Source of the DNA: Staphylococcus sp. Marseille-Q5304
Lineage (GTDB): Bacteria; Bacillota; Bacilli; Staphylococcales; Staphylococcaceae
Direction of reading: 5' to 3'
NCBI RefSeq assembly: GCF_943737015.1
Contig: NZ_CALSFP010000001.1
Span: forward strand, 1,736,001 to 1,800,000
DNA: 64,000 nucleotides
The notes under the pieces were generated by a model, which saw only the letters and a list, made by a program, of their open reading frames with translations, did not search any database and was not told the origin of the DNA. This document shows positions 38,259 to 46,381 of this stretch, one piece after another; within the stretch, counting starts at the first letter, position 1; each line of letters begins with the position of its first letter. The translations under genes were made by a program, and so were the position numbers.

Positions 38259-38915
38259 TTATTCCTCACCTTCGCACCAATTTACAGGTGTAATATTGTG
38301 TGCCTGTAAGTATTCATTCGTCCTAGAATACGGTTTCGATCCTAAAAAACCTCTATGAGCTGATAACGGACTGGGATGCGACGATTTAATAATATGGTGT
38401 TTCGTTTGATCAATTAATTTAATCTTTTGTTGCGCAGGTTTACCCCACAAAATAAACACAACATTATTCAACTGTTCAGAAATGGTCTTAATCACAGCAT
38501 CCGTAAATACTTCCCATCCGATATTACGATGAGAATGTGCCTCTCCTTGGCGAACGGTAAGCACTGTATTTAATAATAATACACCTTCACGTGCCCAATC
38601 TTGCAAATGTGGAGACACGCGACAACACCCGATGTCAGCTTCTAATTCTTTATACATATTTCGTAATGATGGTGGAAACTTCGCGTTAGGTTGTACTGAA
38701 AACGCCAAACCATGCGCTTGATTCGGGCCATGATATGGATCTTGACCTAAGATTACGACTTTAATATCTTCAAATGGCGTTAAGTCGAACGCTTGATATA
38801 TATTCTCCCTATCAGGATAAACGACTTGCGTTGTATATTCCTTTTCCAGAAAATCATGCATCTCTTGGAAATCATGTTGGGAAGTAATTTCGTGAAACAC
38901 CTCTGACCATTCCAT
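38259..38915 (-). CDS. ung: Uracil-DNA glycosylase
   Basis: Ung removes uracil from DNA. The 218-residue family-1 enzyme has the water-activating motif [22 protein letters not shown] (the catalytic Asp in GQDPYH), the [12 protein letters not shown] segment, and the DNA-intercalation loop [13 protein letters not shown] with the catalytic His. ATG 38915 is preceded by AAGGAGAGATG. An upstream in-frame start lacks a site. Confidence 0.96.
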   Translation of the reverse strand: MEWSEVFHEITSQHDFQEMHDFLEKEYTTQVVYPDRENIYQAFDLTPFEDIKVVILGQDPYHGPNQAHGLAFSVQPNAKFPPSLRNMYKELEADIGCCRVSPHLQDWAREGVLLLNTVLTVRQGEAHSHRNIGWEVFTDAVIKTISEQLNNVVFILWGKPAQQKIKLIDQTKHHIIKSSHPSPLSAHRGFLGSKPYSRTNEYLQAHNITPVNWCEGEE

Positions 38916-39029
38916 TAAACATCTCTCCTTACTTGAATATATTAACATATACGCACTATCCGTGATTATCTTTTATAATTATGGTAATTTCATTTTATGT
39001 ATAAAACAAGTACCAAGAGAACGATAAGA

Positions 39030-39058
39030 TTTAGAATAGTCGATAATCGTGGTATGAT
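39030..39058 (+). promoter_or_regulatory. Candidate thiD promoter
   Basis: TTTAGA and TATGAT are separated by 17 nt. The transcript would begin near 39065, about 27 nt before the thiD start. Confidence 0.55.
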
Positions 39059-39091
39059 ATAGATAAAAATTTAGTGAGGGAGTGATTTTTC

Positions 39092-39922
39092 ATGGCATTG
39101 AAAACAACACTAACAATCGCCGGTTCAGATACAAGTGCCGGTGCAGGCATGCAAGCAGATTTAAAGACATTCCAAGAATTAGGAACTTATGGCATGGTAG
39201 CCTTAACATCCATCGTAACTATGGATCCAAAGACGTGGTCACATGACGTCACACCAATTCCATTTGAAACCTTTAACAAACAATTAGAAACAGCTATTTC
39301 TATCCAGCCTGATGCGGTTAAAACAGGTATGCTTGGCACACAAGAAATTATTAAACGTGCCGGAGAAGCCTTCTCGGAGTCTGGCGCAACATACTTTGTT
39401 GTCGATCCAGTAATGGTATGTAAAGGGGAAAATGAAGTACTTAACCCGGGAAATACAGATGCGATGATCGAATATTTATTACCAAAAGCAACAATCGTGA
39501 CGCCTAACTTATTTGAAGCAGGTCAATTATCAAATTTAGGCACGTTGAAATCTATTGATGATATGAAAGAAGCGGCTAAAGTGATACACCAACAAGGCGC
39601 GCAACATGTCATCATTAAAGGTGGTAAAGCGTTAGATCAAGAAAAATCATACGACCTTTACTTCGATGGAGAGCAGTACTATCAATTAACTACTGATATG
39701 TTCCAACAAAGTTATAATCACGGTGCAGGTTGTACATTTGCAGCTGCAACGACGGCATATTTAGCAAATGGTAAATCACCTAAAGAAGCTGTAGTAGCAG
39801 CTAAAGCATTCGTCGCTTCAGCAATAAAAAATGGTTGGAAGATGAACGAATTCGTTGGTCCCGTTGACCATGGTGCATACAATCGTGTAGAACACATCGA
39901 TGTAGAAGTTACTGAAGTATAG
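39092..39922 (+). CDS. thiD: Hydroxymethylpyrimidine/phosphomethylpyrimidine kinase (or pyridoxine kinase)
   Basis: The 276-residue ribokinase-fold enzyme phosphorylates HMP and HMP-P for thiamine synthesis; close homologues in Bacillales also act on pyridoxal. Landmarks are TIAGSDTSAGAGMQADLKTF, FVVDPVMVCKGENEVL, VTPNLFEAGQLS and the C-terminal anion-hole GAGCTFAAATTAYLA with Cys in the GAGC loop. GTGAGGGAG is the ribosome-binding site. It is monocistronic, divergent from ung. Confidence 0.92.
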   Translation: MALKTTLTIAGSDTSAGAGMQADLKTFQELGTYGMVALTSIVTMDPKTWSHDVTPIPFETFNKQLETAISIQPDAVKTGMLGTQEIIKRAGEAFSESGATYFVVDPVMVCKGENEVLNPGNTDAMIEYLLPKATIVTPNLFEAGQLSNLGTLKSIDDMKEAAKVIHQQGAQHVIIKGGKALDQEKSYDLYFDGEQYYQLTTDMFQQSYNHGAGCTFAAATTAYLANGKSPKEAVVAAKAFVASAIKNGWKMNEFVGPVDHGAYNRVEHIDVEVTEV

Positions 39923-39934
39923 AGTTAAGTTATA

Positions 39935-39968
39935 ACCCGTTCACATCCCATGTGGACGGGATTTTTTG
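39935..39968 (+). terminator. thiD terminator
   Basis: CCCGTTCACA pairs with TGTGGACGGG and is followed by ATTTTTTG. It lies 13 nt after the thiD stop. Confidence 0.87.
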
Positions 39969-40144
39969 TTGATATAAAAATGCGCATTTTAAAAGAAAAA
40001 AAGGATGCTTTAATAACGCTATATTTAAACAAAATATAAACTCCGTCGTAAGTACCATCCAAATTTGATACTACGGCCTCATGTTAAATATTGAAATTTG
40101 TATTAATCTATAAAGTGTAGAGAGAGAAAGGAGGTTATAACAAC

Positions 40145-40321
40145 ATGATTATCTACAAACAGACCATTGAAAACGGCAACCCAATTTATGAGATTATCAC
40201 CAAGAGTTTTAAATCAATATCTGTTAAATTCGATGAAAGCTTTAGTAAAAATGAGTTATACAAGTTACTCTCTCTACTTGAAGGTGACGTTGATAATATG
40301 AAAAGTTTAAATTATCAATAA
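40145..40321 (+). CDS. vraX: VraX, small cell-wall-stress protein
   Basis: This 58-codon gene starts at ATG 40145 behind a strong AAAGGAGG site. The product begins MIIYKQTIENGNPIYEIITK and continues with KLLSLLEGDVDNMK. It aligns end to end with my memory of S. aureus VraX (MIIYRQ..., YEIITKTF, LLSLLQDDIDHMK), which has 55 residues. VraX is strongly induced by cell-wall-active antibiotics and is reported to bind complement C1q in S. aureus. The gene converges on the vraABC operon, as in S. aureus. It is short enough for automatic callers to miss. Confidence 0.9.
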   Translation: MIIYKQTIENGNPIYEIITKSFKSISVKFDESFSKNELYKLLSLLEGDVDNMKSLNYQ

Positions 40322-40675
40322 CACTTTCTATCAATCGAATGAGAAATACAGACGAAAGCTCCAGAGACAAATTCATAAGTTTAAAACCCCTACTAAAAAT
40401 ATATGAAGTTAAGATATGAAATTATAGTAATTTTGTCCCTATTACTATAGTTTCACACATATCCCTATAAACACTCACCCTATAAGATAAGTGACACAGA
40501 GTCAGACAAAGTTGTCCCCTTTGCTTAGCTTGGAGAGCATCTCGAAGCAATTCTGACTCCAGTGTCACTCTTTTTGTATGACCTTTACCTTACTCAATAT
40601 TATTCACCTGTAAATGGATTACGCTAAAAAGCACAGAAAAGATATATAGAGTTATGAATCAGCTAAATAAAGTGT
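40322..40675 (+). other. Region downstream of vraX
   Basis: No protein gene is supported. It holds the long hairpin at 40490-40569 and otherwise AT-rich sequence. The next elements, at 40676-40990, are described separately. Confidence 0.6.
40490..40569 (+). ncRNA. Long hairpin, terminator or small RNA 3' end
   Basis: AGTGACACAGAGTCAGA pairs with TCTGACTCCAGTGTCACT, giving a stem of 16 pairs with a small bulge. The loop is about 45 nt and rich in structure, and CTTTTTGT follows. This is longer than a usual terminator. It could be the end of the vraX mRNA or part of a separate small RNA. Confidence 0.5.
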
Positions 40676-40756
40676 TTATAGATCGCTCATTATAAAGCTT
40701 TTTATACATAGTATCGCTACACAATTCAAAGTGATAATCACTGTTAGAAACCCTAT
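40676..40756 (-). CDS. Candidate hydrophobic small peptide, possibly degenerate
   Basis: An excellent AGGAGG site (40767-40772, minus strand) is followed by a frame that starts with ATA and codes IGFLTVIITLNCVAILCI-KSFIMSDL, 26 residues that would make one membrane helix. ATG or a usual alternative start is missing at this position, though an internal GTG exists 5 codons on. It could be a decayed or AUA-initiated type I toxin-like peptide, or chance. Confidence 0.3.
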   Translation of the reverse strand: MGFLTVIITLNCVAILCIKSFIMSDL

Positions 40757-40823
40757 ATTATTTCCACCTCCTGTATAGATAATCGTTTGGTATTCCTACC
40801 CACTATGGTGTTATAATTCAAGT

Positions 40824-40887
40824 AACAAAGATGTCGTGCAGGTATGCACCACCCCCTCACTATGCCAGTAGTGAGGGGATTTTTTTG
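40824..40887 (+). ncRNA. Candidate antitoxin RNA of the Fst-type module
   Basis: An extended -10 promoter (TGTTATAAT, TATAAT at 40812-40817) predicts a start near 40824. A rho-independent terminator (CCCCTCACTA / TAGTGAGGGG then seven T) ends near 40887. The RNA would be about 64 nt, similar to RNA II of the Fst system (66 nt). It is convergent with the toxin gene at 40901 and contains the small inverted repeat GTGCA-GGTA-TGCAC. Confidence 0.6.
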
Positions 40888-40900
40888 GTATGACTAGTCA

Positions 40901-40990
40901 CTATTTATCATTGCGTTTGCGTAGCCAGTTCGCAAATAAACCAACGATACAACCGCTTGTAGATGACAGAACTTGTTTACATTCCGTCAC
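40901..40990 (-). CDS. Candidate Fst/PepA1-type type I toxin
   Basis: The frame ends TSGCIVGLFANWLRKRNDK, which aligns with the C-terminal half of the S. aureus PepA1 toxin (SGC-AIAFF-WL-RRN-K). It is one hydrophobic helix with a basic tail, as in membrane-acting Fst-family toxins. The only plausible starts are GTG 40990 (29 residues, site too close) or CTG 40969, and an in-frame stop lies at 40997, so the N-terminus is uncertain or shortened. The GTG overlaps the end of the gene at 41255 by 14 nt. A perfect palindrome TGACTAGTCA follows the stop. Confidence 0.6.
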   Translation of the reverse strand: MTECKQVLSSTSGCIVGLFANWLRKRNDK

Positions 40991-41255
40991 CCTTTTTATT
41001 AATAATTTGAAACTTTAGCTTTTCTTGAATATCCGAAACTATAATTTTATCTTTTTCTAAAAATTCTACTTTGAATTCTTCATATACATAAATACTTTCA
41101 ATGTATTTAATCCTGTATTCAGACCAATTGATATTTAAGTTTATAAAAACGCTTTGCACGATCATTTGACCTGGCACCACTTTCGCATGCACAGGGTTTT
41201 TATCATTAACTATAGTAAGGTACCTTTCAACTTCTTCGGGAGTAAAATGCATCAT
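40977..41255 (-). CDS. Small protein, possible hotdog (MaoC-like) half, last gene of vra operon
   Basis: The 92-residue protein starts with ATG 41255 behind GGAGGAG, 1 nt after the vraC stop, so it is the fourth gene of the operon. The stretch VNDKNPVHAKVVPGQMIVQSVFINLN looks like the DxNPxH...PG segment of MaoC-type hotdog dehydratases, though the usual spacer is shorter. I infer, but cannot show, that it is a hotdog-like subunit. The function is unknown. The toxin candidate overlaps its 3' end. Confidence 0.7.
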   Translation of the reverse strand: MMHFTPEEVERYLTIVNDKNPVHAKVVPGQMIVQSVFINLNINWSEYRIKYIESIYVYEEFKVEFLEKDKIIVSDIQEKLKFQIINKKGDGM

Positions 41256-41256
41256 T

Positions 41257-41619
41257 TTAAATCTCCTCCAAAAACACTTGTGTAATAGAAATACACTTTT
41301 CTCTATTTTTATTTATTTCTAATTTAAAGGTATATTTCATAAATTGTCTCACCTTTGATTGATTCAAAAAATACAAATGTGCATGATACCGTTCATTAAC
41401 ATATAAGGTTTGTAGTTGCTGAACTTCTGTTTCTCTCAAGATTAAATTTTTATATCTAAATGGTTGAAACAATTGAAACTCAGGCCATAATTTCGCACAA
41501 AATAGTGGTGCAACTTGAGTGAGCGGTTGAATACCAAATAATTGATTATATGCTTTAACTTCTGATGCATCGAATTCAATTTCTAATAACTCATGACCAT
41601 CTTTCAAATAACGCTGCAT
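41257..41619 (-). CDS. vraC: VraC
   Basis: The 120-residue product sits in the position of S. aureus VraC (121 residues), part of the vancomycin/cell-wall-stress-associated vraABC operon. It is soluble and beta-rich, e.g. IEFDASEVKAYNQLFGIQPL and ERYHAHLYFLNQSK, and could be a hotdog-fold protein. The ATG at 41619 was chosen because GGTGGAGG is 8 nt upstream. The start lies 29 nt inside vraB. The biochemical function is unknown. Confidence 0.8.
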   Translation of the reverse strand: MQRYLKDGHELLEIEFDASEVKAYNQLFGIQPLTQVAPLFCAKLWPEFQLFQPFRYKNLILRETEVQQLQTLYVNERYHAHLYFLNQSKVRQFMKYTFKLEINKNREKCISITQVFLEEI

Positions 41620-42733
41620 TGCCAATACCTCCACCGATGCCCATCGTCGCAATCGTCCGATAGTAGTTTTCCATATAAAATAAACGCGTTACGAGTGCTG
41701 CACCACTTGCTCCATATGGATGCCCCGTTGCAAGTGCGCCTCCAAACAAGTTTAATTGCTCATCAGAAATCCCTAATAACTGCTTACTTGCCAAGACTTG
41801 TGAGGCAAACGCTTCATTCAATTCCACCGCTTCTATGTCATTTATTGTCAATTGTTGTCTATGTAAAAGTTGTTTAACTGCATTTACTGGACCAATACCT
41901 AATATTGTAGGATCAACACCAACCGTTGCACTATCTATAAATCTCATTCCTGTTGTAAATCCAAGACTTTCCGCAGTTTCTCTCTCCATAATGAGAAGTA
42001 ATACTGCCCCATCATTCTTCATACAACTATTACCAGCTGTCACGGTCCCATCCGTTAATAATGGTTTTAACCGACCGAGTAAAGCAGGCGTCAACCTAGA
42101 TTTAACACTTTCGTCTTGTTGAAATATAGTTGTTTTTGCCTTTACAGGTATAATTTCTCGGGAAATAATATCTTGCTCATAAGAAGCTATCGTTTTTTGG
42201 TGACTCTTCCATGCATATTCATCTTGGGCTTGTCGAGAAATATTATAACGTTGCGCTACATTTTCAGCCGCTTCAATCATCGAAACATCTTGCCCCTCAG
42301 GAGCGAATGACGCGCGCTCGAAAAACGCAGGCGTTGGTGCATCATAAACAGATTGGGGCCTCTGAATCTTCCAAGGTGCTCGACTCGTACTTTCTACTCC
42401 ACCTACGATATAAATCGAACCTGCTTGCGCTTGAATCATACGACAAGCAGTCGTAACTGCATCTAACCCTGAACCACACTGTCTATCTATAGTGACACCA
42501 GGGATGGATTTAGACATCCCTGCTTCTAACAATGACTTTCTCGCAATATTGCCGTCATTACCCACAACATTCCCTAAAATAACATCATCCACTTTCGCCA
42601 TTGCTTCTGGATAATAAGACTGAAAGTGTTGAAATAAAGGTTTAAGCAACATTTCAGGCTCTATGTGTTTCAATGTGCCCCCAAACTTACCGAATGCTGT
42701 TCGTTTTGCTGCAACAATCACTGCTTCTTTCAT
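41591..42733 (-). CDS. vraB: VraB, thiolase family (acetyl-CoA acetyltransferase-like)
   Basis: The 380-residue protein has the thiolase fold. The acyl-accepting Cys86 is in IDRQCGSGLDAVTTA. The C-terminal His is in GHPYGASGAALVTRL, and VELNEAFASQVL is present. The second catalytic Cys, normally in TMCIGGGQG, is Gly here (TMGIGGGIG), so Claisen or thiolytic chemistry may be altered. It is the second gene of vraABC. Overlaps: 4 nt with vraA, 29 nt with vraC. Confidence 0.87.
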   Translation of the reverse strand: MKEAVIVAAKRTAFGKFGGTLKHIEPEMLLKPLFQHFQSYYPEAMAKVDDVILGNVVGNDGNIARKSLLEAGMSKSIPGVTIDRQCGSGLDAVTTACRMIQAQAGSIYIVGGVESTSRAPWKIQRPQSVYDAPTPAFFERASFAPEGQDVSMIEAAENVAQRYNISRQAQDEYAWKSHQKTIASYEQDIISREIIPVKAKTTIFQQDESVKSRLTPALLGRLKPLLTDGTVTAGNSCMKNDGAVLLLIMERETAESLGFTTGMRFIDSATVGVDPTILGIGPVNAVKQLLHRQQLTINDIEAVELNEAFASQVLASKQLLGISDEQLNLFGGALATGHPYGASGAALVTRLFYMENYYRTIATMGIGGGIGNAALFERWS

Positions 42734-44100
42734 GGCTTATACCTCCCATTTAAATACAAAGACTTCATTTCTGAGCGCGCAATTTTACCACTTGCAGTAT
42801 AGTTCATACGAGGAACTTGAATTATTTTAGAAGGTATTTGATAACGTGCTAATCGATTTGATAAATACGTTCTTAGCGTTGATTTTGAAAGAGTTTCTGA
42901 GGCGGTATACAACATACACGCAATTTCACCAAAGCGATGATGAGGCACCCCCATGACCACTACTTCTTCTATTTCGGGATACGTCATCGCTACCCTTTCA
43001 ATTACTTGTGGGAACACGTTGCGACCTCCAATTATCATGCGATCATGCTTTCTTCCATGTAGAAATAAATAGCCGTTACAATCGACGGACGCATAATCCC
43101 CTGTTTCAATCCAATCAAGTGAATGCATCGATCCACTATCTACGTATCCACTAAATACCATATCACTACACACCTGTAATAACCCTATATGATGTTCATC
43201 TTGATGAGATAATTTAACTTCTACATTTGAAAATAACTTCCCAACAGAATGGGTAGGCGCTTGATTATCATAGTTATAACTAATAAAACTCGCTTCTGAT
43301 GTGCCGAAAAATTCTATCAATACACTCTTTGGAAAGGTATGTCTTACTCTTTCTCTAAAATGGTCATGCAATTTATCACCAGTAGAAAAAATATGATGCG
43401 TTTGTGTTAGCTCATCTTTTGTAGCCGTGCACGCTGCGAGCATCGTAGGTACTAAAAACATCGCCACGTTTTGTTGTGCTTGCTCAATATTTTGTAACAA
43501 ACGTTGGGCATTGAAGTGATGCTGGCCTTCAAAGGTTCTACCACTATATAAAGCATAAACACAAGCATAGAGTGATAACGAATGAGATAAAGGACCAGGA
43601 GCCACAATCGTTTCAATTTGATTTAACATCAATGATTCATTCTCTTCAAAAGAAATAATCCACGAATATTCATTTCTATAATAAGCCTTAGGTAAACCTG
43701 TTGTACCTGATGTAAATCCAATATGTAATAATCCCTCTATGTCGGATGTAAATTGATTTGTTACGTCCTTATTAATATGTACACGCTGTGTATCATCTAC
43801 TAAATACGATAAACCGTAATGTCGAATCAATTGATCTTGTTGTTCTCGAGACCAACGATGATCTAATAAACACGGCACACATTCATGCATTAATAATGCT
43901 AAATAATATATCATCGTATCCATGGGATGACTTAACGTAAGTCCAACATAAGTTTGTTTAGGAATATGTGCTATGCGATGTTTAATCTGCATTACTCTGT
44001 CGTACAATTCTCCATAGTTCAAAGTAGCTTGATCAAATCTAAAAGCACATTGATGAGGGCGTTCTTTTGTATATCGTTTTAATCGATTTAATAATTCCAT
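42730..44100 (-). CDS. vraA: VraA, acyl-CoA synthetase-like AMP-binding protein
   Basis: The 456-residue protein is an ANL-superfamily adenylating enzyme that probably activates a fatty or other carboxylic acid as the CoA ester. Landmarks are the P-loop-like HIGFTSGTTGLPKAYYR (A3), FGTSEASFI (A5), WIETGDYASVDCNGYLFLHGRKHDRMI (A7/A8) and the C-terminal YTASGKIARSE with the catalytic Lys. ATG 44100 gives the length of S. aureus VraA. It is the first gene of the vra operon. Confidence 0.88.
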   Translation of the reverse strand: MELLNRLKRYTKERPHQCAFRFDQATLNYGELYDRVMQIKHRIAHIPKQTYVGLTLSHPMDTMIYYLALLMHECVPCLLDHRWSREQQDQLIRHYGLSYLVDDTQRVHINKDVTNQFTSDIEGLLHIGFTSGTTGLPKAYYRNEYSWIISFEENESLMLNQIETIVAPGPLSHSLSLYACVYALYSGRTFEGQHHFNAQRLLQNIEQAQQNVAMFLVPTMLAACTATKDELTQTHHIFSTGDKLHDHFRERVRHTFPKSVLIEFFGTSEASFISYNYDNQAPTHSVGKLFSNVEVKLSHQDEHHIGLLQVCSDMVFSGYVDSGSMHSLDWIETGDYASVDCNGYLFLHGRKHDRMIIGGRNVFPQVIERVAMTYPEIEEVVVMGVPHHRFGEIACMLYTASETLSKSTLRTYLSNRLARYQIPSKIIQVPRMNYTASGKIARSEMKSLYLNGRYKP

Positions 44101-44303
44101 AATCACACCACTTTTGTTAACTTCGATACAAGTTATCTTAACATTAATTTCTACAATTTGTCTTTTCATCCTATGTGGTAACACGTAACATATTAATCCC
44201 AAATAAGCATTATATTGAATCAATTTATGGAAACCATATATTGAATAATCCCATTTTCAACCTTTAAAGTGGAACTTCATCCCAAAAGCAATCAATTTAA
44301 AAA

Positions 44304-44338
44304 CAAAAAAGGCATACTCACTAATGAGTATGCCTTGT
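44304..44338 (-). terminator. Terminator of hxlA-hxlB
   Basis: AAAAGGCATACTCA pairs with TGAGTATGCCTT around CTAA. On the minus strand a T-run follows. It lies 18 nt after the hxlB stop. Confidence 0.9.
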
Positions 44339-44355
44339 CTATTGATTAATAAAGA

Positions 44356-44904
44356 TTATTCTAAATTTGCGTGATTACTTTGCATCGTTGTTTCATCGAC
44401 TTTAAGTGATTTCATTAAGTCTAACACAATACTGTCTAAAAATATTTGTGCAGATTGTTCAAATAAACTACCTAAAGGTTGTGAAGAACCTTCTATGTCA
44501 TATTTCGTGCCTGCAGGTAATTCAATGACTGCATTTGCTAATTCACCAATAGCCGACTCTGGCTTTGTTGTGAGTAATACAACTTCAGCACCTGCTGATT
44601 TCGCTTTATCCGCAAGTAAACGTAAGTGCTCTGTTGAACCAGAACCTGATGCTACGACGAATAAATCATTTTCAGAAATCGATGGTGTTGTTGATTCCCC
44701 AACAACATGAGCTTGTTTACCCAATTGGTTTAAACGCATTGCAAAGCTGTTCGCTACGAAACCTGAGCGTCCTTTACCTGCAACAAATACACGTTCACTT
44801 TCTACGATACGGTTTAAAAATGTCGTTGCTTCATCACCATTTACATGGGATAATGTTTGTTCTAATTCATCGAGAATTAATCGATAATTTGTAAATTCAG
44901 TCAT
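44356..44904 (-). CDS. hxlB: 6-phospho-3-hexuloisomerase
   Basis: HxlB isomerises hexulose-6-phosphate to fructose-6-phosphate, the second step of the ribulose-monophosphate formaldehyde-fixing pathway. The 182-residue SIS-domain protein has VFVAGKGRSGFVANSFAMRL, LFVVASGSGSTEHLRLLADKAKSAGAEVVLLT and the ending QSAQIFLDSIV. ATG 44904 is right after the hxlA stop, and its AAGGTAAATA site is inside hxlA. Confidence 0.93.
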   Translation of the reverse strand: MTEFTNYRLILDELEQTLSHVNGDEATTFLNRIVESERVFVAGKGRSGFVANSFAMRLNQLGKQAHVVGESTTPSISENDLFVVASGSGSTEHLRLLADKAKSAGAEVVLLTTKPESAIGELANAVIELPAGTKYDIEGSSQPLGSLFEQSAQIFLDSIVLDLMKSLKVDETTMQSNHANLE

Positions 44905-44905
44905 A

Positions 44906-45538
44906 TTATTTACCTTCAATCGCATCTCTGCATTGTTTTGCAGCTGCTACTGGATCGTCAGCATTGGCAATACCGCCACCTACAACAACTAAGTCAGGAT
45001 CTTCTGCTACGACTTCTTTAATAGTTTCTGGCTTAATGCCTCCGATAACAGCTACTTTAGAGTTATTTATTACTGACTTAACTTGACGTAAGCTTTCTAA
45101 TGGTGATTCACCTTCTGCTTGTAAATCATAACCTGTATGCACTGCGATATAATCTGCACCTAATTCATCTAATTCTTTCGCACGTTTTTGTAAATCTTGT
45201 ACAGCAATCATATCTACAAGTAATTCTTTATCATTTTTATGTGCTTCTTCAACTGCTGCTTTGATTGAAGCATCTTCTGCAACACCTAAGATTGTAACTA
45301 CGTCTGCACCAAATTTAACTGCTTGGCTTACTTCGTAGTCTGCAGCGTCCATGATTTTTAAGTCGGCAAGCACTTTAACACCATCAATGTTATCATTTAA
45401 ATGTTGTACAGATGGTAAACCTTCATTAATCACAATCGGTGTACCAATTTCTACGATATCTACATAATCTTTCACTTTATTTGCAAGCTCTGCAGCTTCT
45501 TCTTTATTTAATAAATCAATTGCTAATTGTAATTCCAC
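44906..45538 (-). CDS. hxlA: 3-hexulose-6-phosphate synthase
   Basis: HxlA condenses formaldehyde with ribulose-5-phosphate. The 210-residue TIM-barrel (orotidine decarboxylase family) protein has ELQLAIDLLNKEEA, VEIGTPIVINEG, VLADLKIMDAADYEVSQAVKFGADVVTIL (DLKIMD is the Mg2+/substrate site) and VVGGGIANADDP. GTG 45538 is the start, with AAAGGATG upstream; this gives the length seen in S. aureus. It heads the hxlAB operon. Confidence 0.94.
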   Translation of the reverse strand: MELQLAIDLLNKEEAAELANKVKDYVDIVEIGTPIVINEGLPSVQHLNDNIDGVKVLADLKIMDAADYEVSQAVKFGADVVTILGVAEDASIKAAVEEAHKNDKELLVDMIAVQDLQKRAKELDELGADYIAVHTGYDLQAEGESPLESLRQVKSVINNSKVAVIGGIKPETIKEVVAEDPDLVVVGGGIANADDPVAAAKQCRDAIEGK

Positions 45539-45658
45539 TTTAATCATCCTTTCCATTGTTTAAAATGTTCCATAAGTCATGATTAAATATCCCTATTAAA
45601 TCAATGCTTTTACATTGTTTTCGTACCCTTTTGCATACAATTTAAACGCTAGCCACGT

Positions 45659-46381
45659 TTAAGGCATCGCCTCATCGTCCACATACACCTCAACATTAGG
45701 ATGCTCATGTAAGATTGTAGCTGGAACATCAGGATTCACTTTACCCTCTTGTAATCGCATCATTGCTTCTCGTTTAGATTTACCAAAAGCTAATAAAATA
45801 ATACGTTTCGCTTTAAAGATTGAATTCAATCCCATGGAGATAGCTTGTTTAGGTACTTCAGCTTCATTATCGAAATAACGACTATTCGCTTTAATCGTAC
45901 TTTCAGTTAAATCTACAACATGTGTTGGACTATCGAAAGGTGTCCCTGGTTCATTGAATCCGATATGACCATTTTCACCAATACCTAATATTTGTATATC
46001 TACAGGCCCCTGTTGATTAATTAAACTTTCATAACGTTCCGCTTCTTCTTCTAAATCAGGTGCAACGCCATTGGGTACATGTATTAAATCCTTTGAAAAA
46101 TGAGGATAAGGATTAAATATAATATCTTGCATATAATGGTGGTAACTTTCTGGATGATCTTGAGACAGACCGACATATTCATCTAAATTGAATGTTTCTA
46201 TTTGTGACACATCTTGCTTATTTTTTAACAATAACTCTACGAGATAATGATAAACTTCTATCATTGTCCCTCCTGTAGCTAATCCTAATATACTCTTTGG
46301 TTGTTCACTGATTTGGTTAAACAGTTCACATGCAACATAAAATGAAGCGTGATCACGAGAACCTAAGTTTGTTATTTTCAT
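45659..46381 (-). CDS. nagB: Glucosamine-6-phosphate deaminase
   Basis: NagB converts glucosamine-6-phosphate to fructose-6-phosphate and ammonia, allowing amino-sugar use. The 240-residue protein shows ILGLATGGTMIEVYHYL (phosphate loop), ETFNLDEYVGLSQDHPESYHHYMQ with the catalytic Asp, and ILGIGENGHIGFNEPGT. It is slightly shorter than the 252-residue S. aureus form. It is monocistronic on the minus strand. A conserved-type GGGGGTTG site precedes the ATG. Confidence 0.94.
   Translation of the reverse strand: MKITNLGSRDHASFYVACELFNQISEQPKSILGLATGGTMIEVYHYLVELLLKNKQDVSQIETFNLDEYVGLSQDHPESYHHYMQDIIFNPYPHFSKDLIHVPNGVAPDLEEEAERYESLINQQGPVDIQILGIGENGHIGFNEPGTPFDSPTHVVDLTESTIKANSRYFDNEAEVPKQAISMGLNSIFKAKRIILLAFGKSKREAMMRLQEGKVNPDVPATILHEHPNVEVYVDDEAMP

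Noticed and set aside
41593-42456. Chain of plus-strand frames over vraB
   Set aside because: Shadow frames of a clear thiolase gene with strong family motifs; none has a site.
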